Of a stretch of DNA of 64,000 nucleotides, positions 61,977 through 64,000 are shown piece after piece. Within the stretch, counting starts at the first letter, position 1, and each line of letters starts with the position of its first letter. The notes beneath the pieces were generated by a model that saw only the letters and a program-made list of their open reading frames with translations, was not told the DNA's origin and made no database searches. Origin of the DNA: Corynebacterium renale (lineage in GTDB: Bacteria > Actinomycetota > Actinomycetes > Mycobacteriales > Mycobacteriaceae); assembly GCF_002563965.1 (NCBI RefSeq), contig NZ_PDJF01000001.1, positions 992,001 to 1,056,000 on the forward strand, given 5' to 3'. The position numbers and the translations under genes were made by a program.

Positions 61977-63164
61977 GTGCAAGAAAAGTGGGTTCACCGC
62001 GCTGACCTCGCTGAACAGGCTATCAACGAACGCCACGCCTCACGCCTGTGGGGCATCCCGCGCACGAATCTCGCCGTCATCGCCTGGCCGCCGACCAGCC
62101 GCGAAACACTGTTCGTGCGCTGGCACTACTGGTGGCAGGCGCATTACATCGACTGCCAGCTCGACGCCTACTCCCGGCGGGCCACCAAGAGGCGCCGCCA
62201 CCGCCTGCACGACACACTCAAGGGCATGCGGATCCGCAACCTCGGCCCGTTGACAAAGAACAAGTATTACGACGACAAAGCCTGGCTTGCACTCGCCCTC
62301 GGGCGCGCGACCGGCATGCCGAAGCTGAAGAAACCGCGCAGCGCCCACCGGCTCGAAGAGAACATCCTCGACGGCGTAGATTCCCTGACCGGCGTGCTGC
62401 CCTGGCGGGAGGGCGAAACGTTCTACAACGTGCCATCCAACGGGCCGGGTGCCATCCTTTTCGCCCGCACTGGCCGGCTTAACGACGCCATCCGGATCAC
62501 AGACTGGATTCTGGACAACCTCATCAACGATGACGGCCTCGTCATGGACGGCCTGCGCATGCGCATGCACGGCCCCGAAATCGTGCGTGACCTGCACCCA
62601 TACTGCCAGGGTGTGACCCTGGGCGCGTGCCTAGAGATCGCACTACACCTGCGTGAGCAGGCAGGGCTACACACCAGCGAGGAGATCGAAGACTACGCCG
62701 ACGCTGAACGGGCACACGATTCCATGAAATATATCGTGGCCATCCGCAGCATCGTCGAGGCAGTGGCCAGCTACATGGCTAACGCGCACGGTGTCATCGA
62801 CTGGGATACGGGGCAGGGTGACGGAGGCCTGTTCAAGGGGATCCTGGTGCGCTACCTTGCCGACGTTGCCGTCCGGCTTCCCGACGACTCGCCGGCGAAC
62901 CGGGCGACGCGTCGATTAGCAACTCGCCTTGTGGTGCAGTCCGCTGAGAGCGTCTGGAACCACCGACTCGAGGTAGATGGGCTTCCCGTTTTCTCTACAG
63001 ACTGGACCAAAGACGCACGTCTGCCCCACAATTACGGGCTCGGACCCCGGTCACTTGCGGAAACTGCCGGCGTGATCCGCATCGACGAACGCGATCTCTC
63101 CGTACAATTGTCCGGTTGGATGCTTATGGAAGCCGCCGCGAAAGTTACACAAGACCTCCAATAG
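61977..63164 (+). CDS. GH76-like glycoside hydrolase (alpha-1,6-mannanase fold)
   Basis: A 395-residue protein from GTG 61977 with GGGACGGA upstream. The KYYDDKAWLALALGRA stretch contains the Asp-Asp pair used by GH76 enzymes, followed by NVPSNGPGAILFARTGR and an (alpha/alpha)6-like helix pattern. No signal peptide, so it acts in the cytosol or is non-classical. A role in trimming mannan-type glycans is inferred from the family. Confidence 0.72.
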   Translation: MQEKWVHRADLAEQAINERHASRLWGIPRTNLAVIAWPPTSRETLFVRWHYWWQAHYIDCQLDAYSRRATKRRRHRLHDTLKGMRIRNLGPLTKNKYYDDKAWLALALGRATGMPKLKKPRSAHRLEENILDGVDSLTGVLPWREGETFYNVPSNGPGAILFARTGRLNDAIRITDWILDNLINDDGLVMDGLRMRMHGPEIVRDLHPYCQGVTLGACLEIALHLREQAGLHTSEEIEDYADAERAHDSMKYIVAIRSIVEAVASYMANAHGVIDWDTGQGDGGLFKGILVRYLADVAVRLPDDSPANRATRRLATRLVVQSAESVWNHRLEVDGLPVFSTDWTKDARLPHNYGLGPRSLAETAGVIRIDERDLSVQLSGWMLMEAAAKVTQDLQ

Positions 63165-63216
63165 TTTGGCATAATGGTAAGCGCATTTATCCACCTTTCA
63201 TAGGAGGCGTTACCCA

Positions 63217-64000
63217 ATGCCAGTAGCAACCCCGGAAATCTACAACGAGATGCTCGACCGTGCGAAGAAGGGTGGCTTTGCCTACCCTGCAATCAACTGC
63301 ACGTCGTCTGAGACCATCAATGCCGCTCTCCGCGGATTCGCAGAAGCAGAATCCGACGGCATCATCCAGTTCTCCACTGGTGGTGCAGAGTTCGGCTCCG
63401 GACTTTCCGTAAAGAACAAGGTTGCTGGCGCACAGGCTCTTGCAGCGTTCGCACACGAAGCCGCTAAGCACTACGGCATCAACGTGGCACTGCACACTGA
63501 CCACTGCCAGAAGGAAGTTCTCGACGAGTACGTCCGCCCACTAATCGCAATCTCCCAGGAACGCGTTGACCGTGGCGAACTGCCACTGTTCCAGTCCCAC
63601 ATGTGGGACGGCTCCGCAATTCACATCGACGAGAACCTGGAAATCGCCCAGGAACTCCTGGAGAAGGCACGCAAGGCCAACATTATTCTCGAGGTAGAAA
63701 TCGGCGTTGTCGGCGGTGAAGAGGACGGCGTTGAGGCCAAGGCCGGCGCTAACCTGTACACCTCCGAAGAAGACTTCGCAAAGACCATCGACGCCCTGGG
63801 CACCGGTGAAAACGGCCGCTACCTGCTGGCCGCAACCTTCGGCAACGTCCACGGCGTGTACAAGCCAGGCAACGTGAAGCTGCGCCCAGAGGTCCTGGAC
63901 ATGGGCCAGAAGGTTGCAATCGAGAAGCTTGGCCTGGACAAAGATGCGCAGCCATTCGACTTCGTCTTCCACGGTGGCTCCGGCTCCGAGAAGGAGAAGA
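63217..64000 (+). CDS. fba: Class II fructose-bisphosphate aldolase (cut by window edge)
   Basis: The first 261 residues are present, with no stop before the right edge. Motifs: AINCTSSETINAALRGFAE, ALHTDHCQKEVLDEY (zinc His), EVEIGVVGGEEDGVEA and FGNVHGVYKPGNVKLRPEVL and FVFHGGSGSEKE. It cleaves fructose-1,6-bisphosphate in glycolysis. AGGAGG precedes the ATG, and CATAAT at about 63171 is a likely -10. Codon use is highly biased. Confidence 0.96.
   Translation, partial: MPVATPEIYNEMLDRAKKGGFAYPAINCTSSETINAALRGFAEAESDGIIQFSTGGAEFGSGLSVKNKVAGAQALAAFAHEAAKHYGINVALHTDHCQKEVLDEYVRPLIAISQERVDRGELPLFQSHMWDGSAIHIDENLEIAQELLEKARKANIILEVEIGVVGGEEDGVEAKAGANLYTSEEDFAKTIDALGTGENGRYLLAATFGNVHGVYKPGNVKLRPEVLDMGQKVAIEKLGLDKDAQPFDFVFHGGSGSEKEK

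Overview
The window looks like a chromosomal segment of a Corynebacterium or very close relative. The evidence is a high-GC core, the dnaK-grpE-dnaJ-hspR operon with HspR-type (HAIR) operators, split C50 carotenoid cyclase genes (crtYe/crtYf) with lycopene elongase crtEb, an alcohol dehydrogenase plus metallo-hydrolase pair of the mycothiol/formaldehyde type, many GTG and 1-11 bp overlapping starts, and an LAxTG sortase-type surface protein. The genus is an inference from gene content. No rRNA, confirmed tRNA, transposase, CRISPR array or prophage was seen.

Layout: 1-3.2 kb is the end of an assimilatory sulfate/siroheme locus (cysN end, sirohydrochlorin chelatase, TSUP sulfur permease, cobA, and a shortened FprA-like gene). 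3.4-12.5 kb is a metal/urease block: a binding protein-permease-ATPase importer of the FecBCD type, then ureA-B-C, ureE-F-G-D and a His-tailed ArsR regulator. Together these suggest nickel supply, nickel insertion and metal sensing for urease. 12.5-25.9 kb holds a DJ-1/PfpI protein, an AI-2E family exporter, the DnaK operon, a small WXG-bearing protein paired with a DUF1023-type hydrolase, a nitrilase, a flavohemoglobin-like protein, two flavin enzymes and a GltS-type symporter.

The accessory zone is 25.9-44.1 kb. It carries a frameshifted lipoprotein gene, a Fic protein, small membrane proteins, a 1246-residue zinc-ribbon/PIF1 helicase/degenerate exonuclease/tandem BRCT/membrane protein, a PIN-domain gene with a partner, an S1 protease and a truncated copy, a very AT-rich island with an amber-interrupted gene, and a large surface-anchored protein. 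Its intergenic gaps are packed with at least four families of palindromic repeats (called A-D here). A block of about 435 bp made of D-C-A occurs twice in inverted orientation (34.2-34.6 and 43.5-43.9 kb), bracketing about 9 kb.

From 44.2 kb the core returns: clpB (HAIR plus SigH-like promoter), a gene behind a DtxR-like site, the C50 carotenoid cluster (glycosyltransferase, prenyl diphosphate synthase, crtB, crtI, crtYe, crtYf, crtEb) with an ABC exporter, a mycothiol-type formaldehyde detoxification pair, a GlgC-like enzyme, a rhodanese with Ser in place of the catalytic Cys, pyrE, a SpoU methyltransferase, a GH76-like protein and the start of class II fba.

Across the whole window the 11-mer GCTTATCGACG occurs 11 times on the + strand and once on the - strand, in all coding contexts and between genes. 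This is far above chance and is probably a chromosome-scale polar motif.
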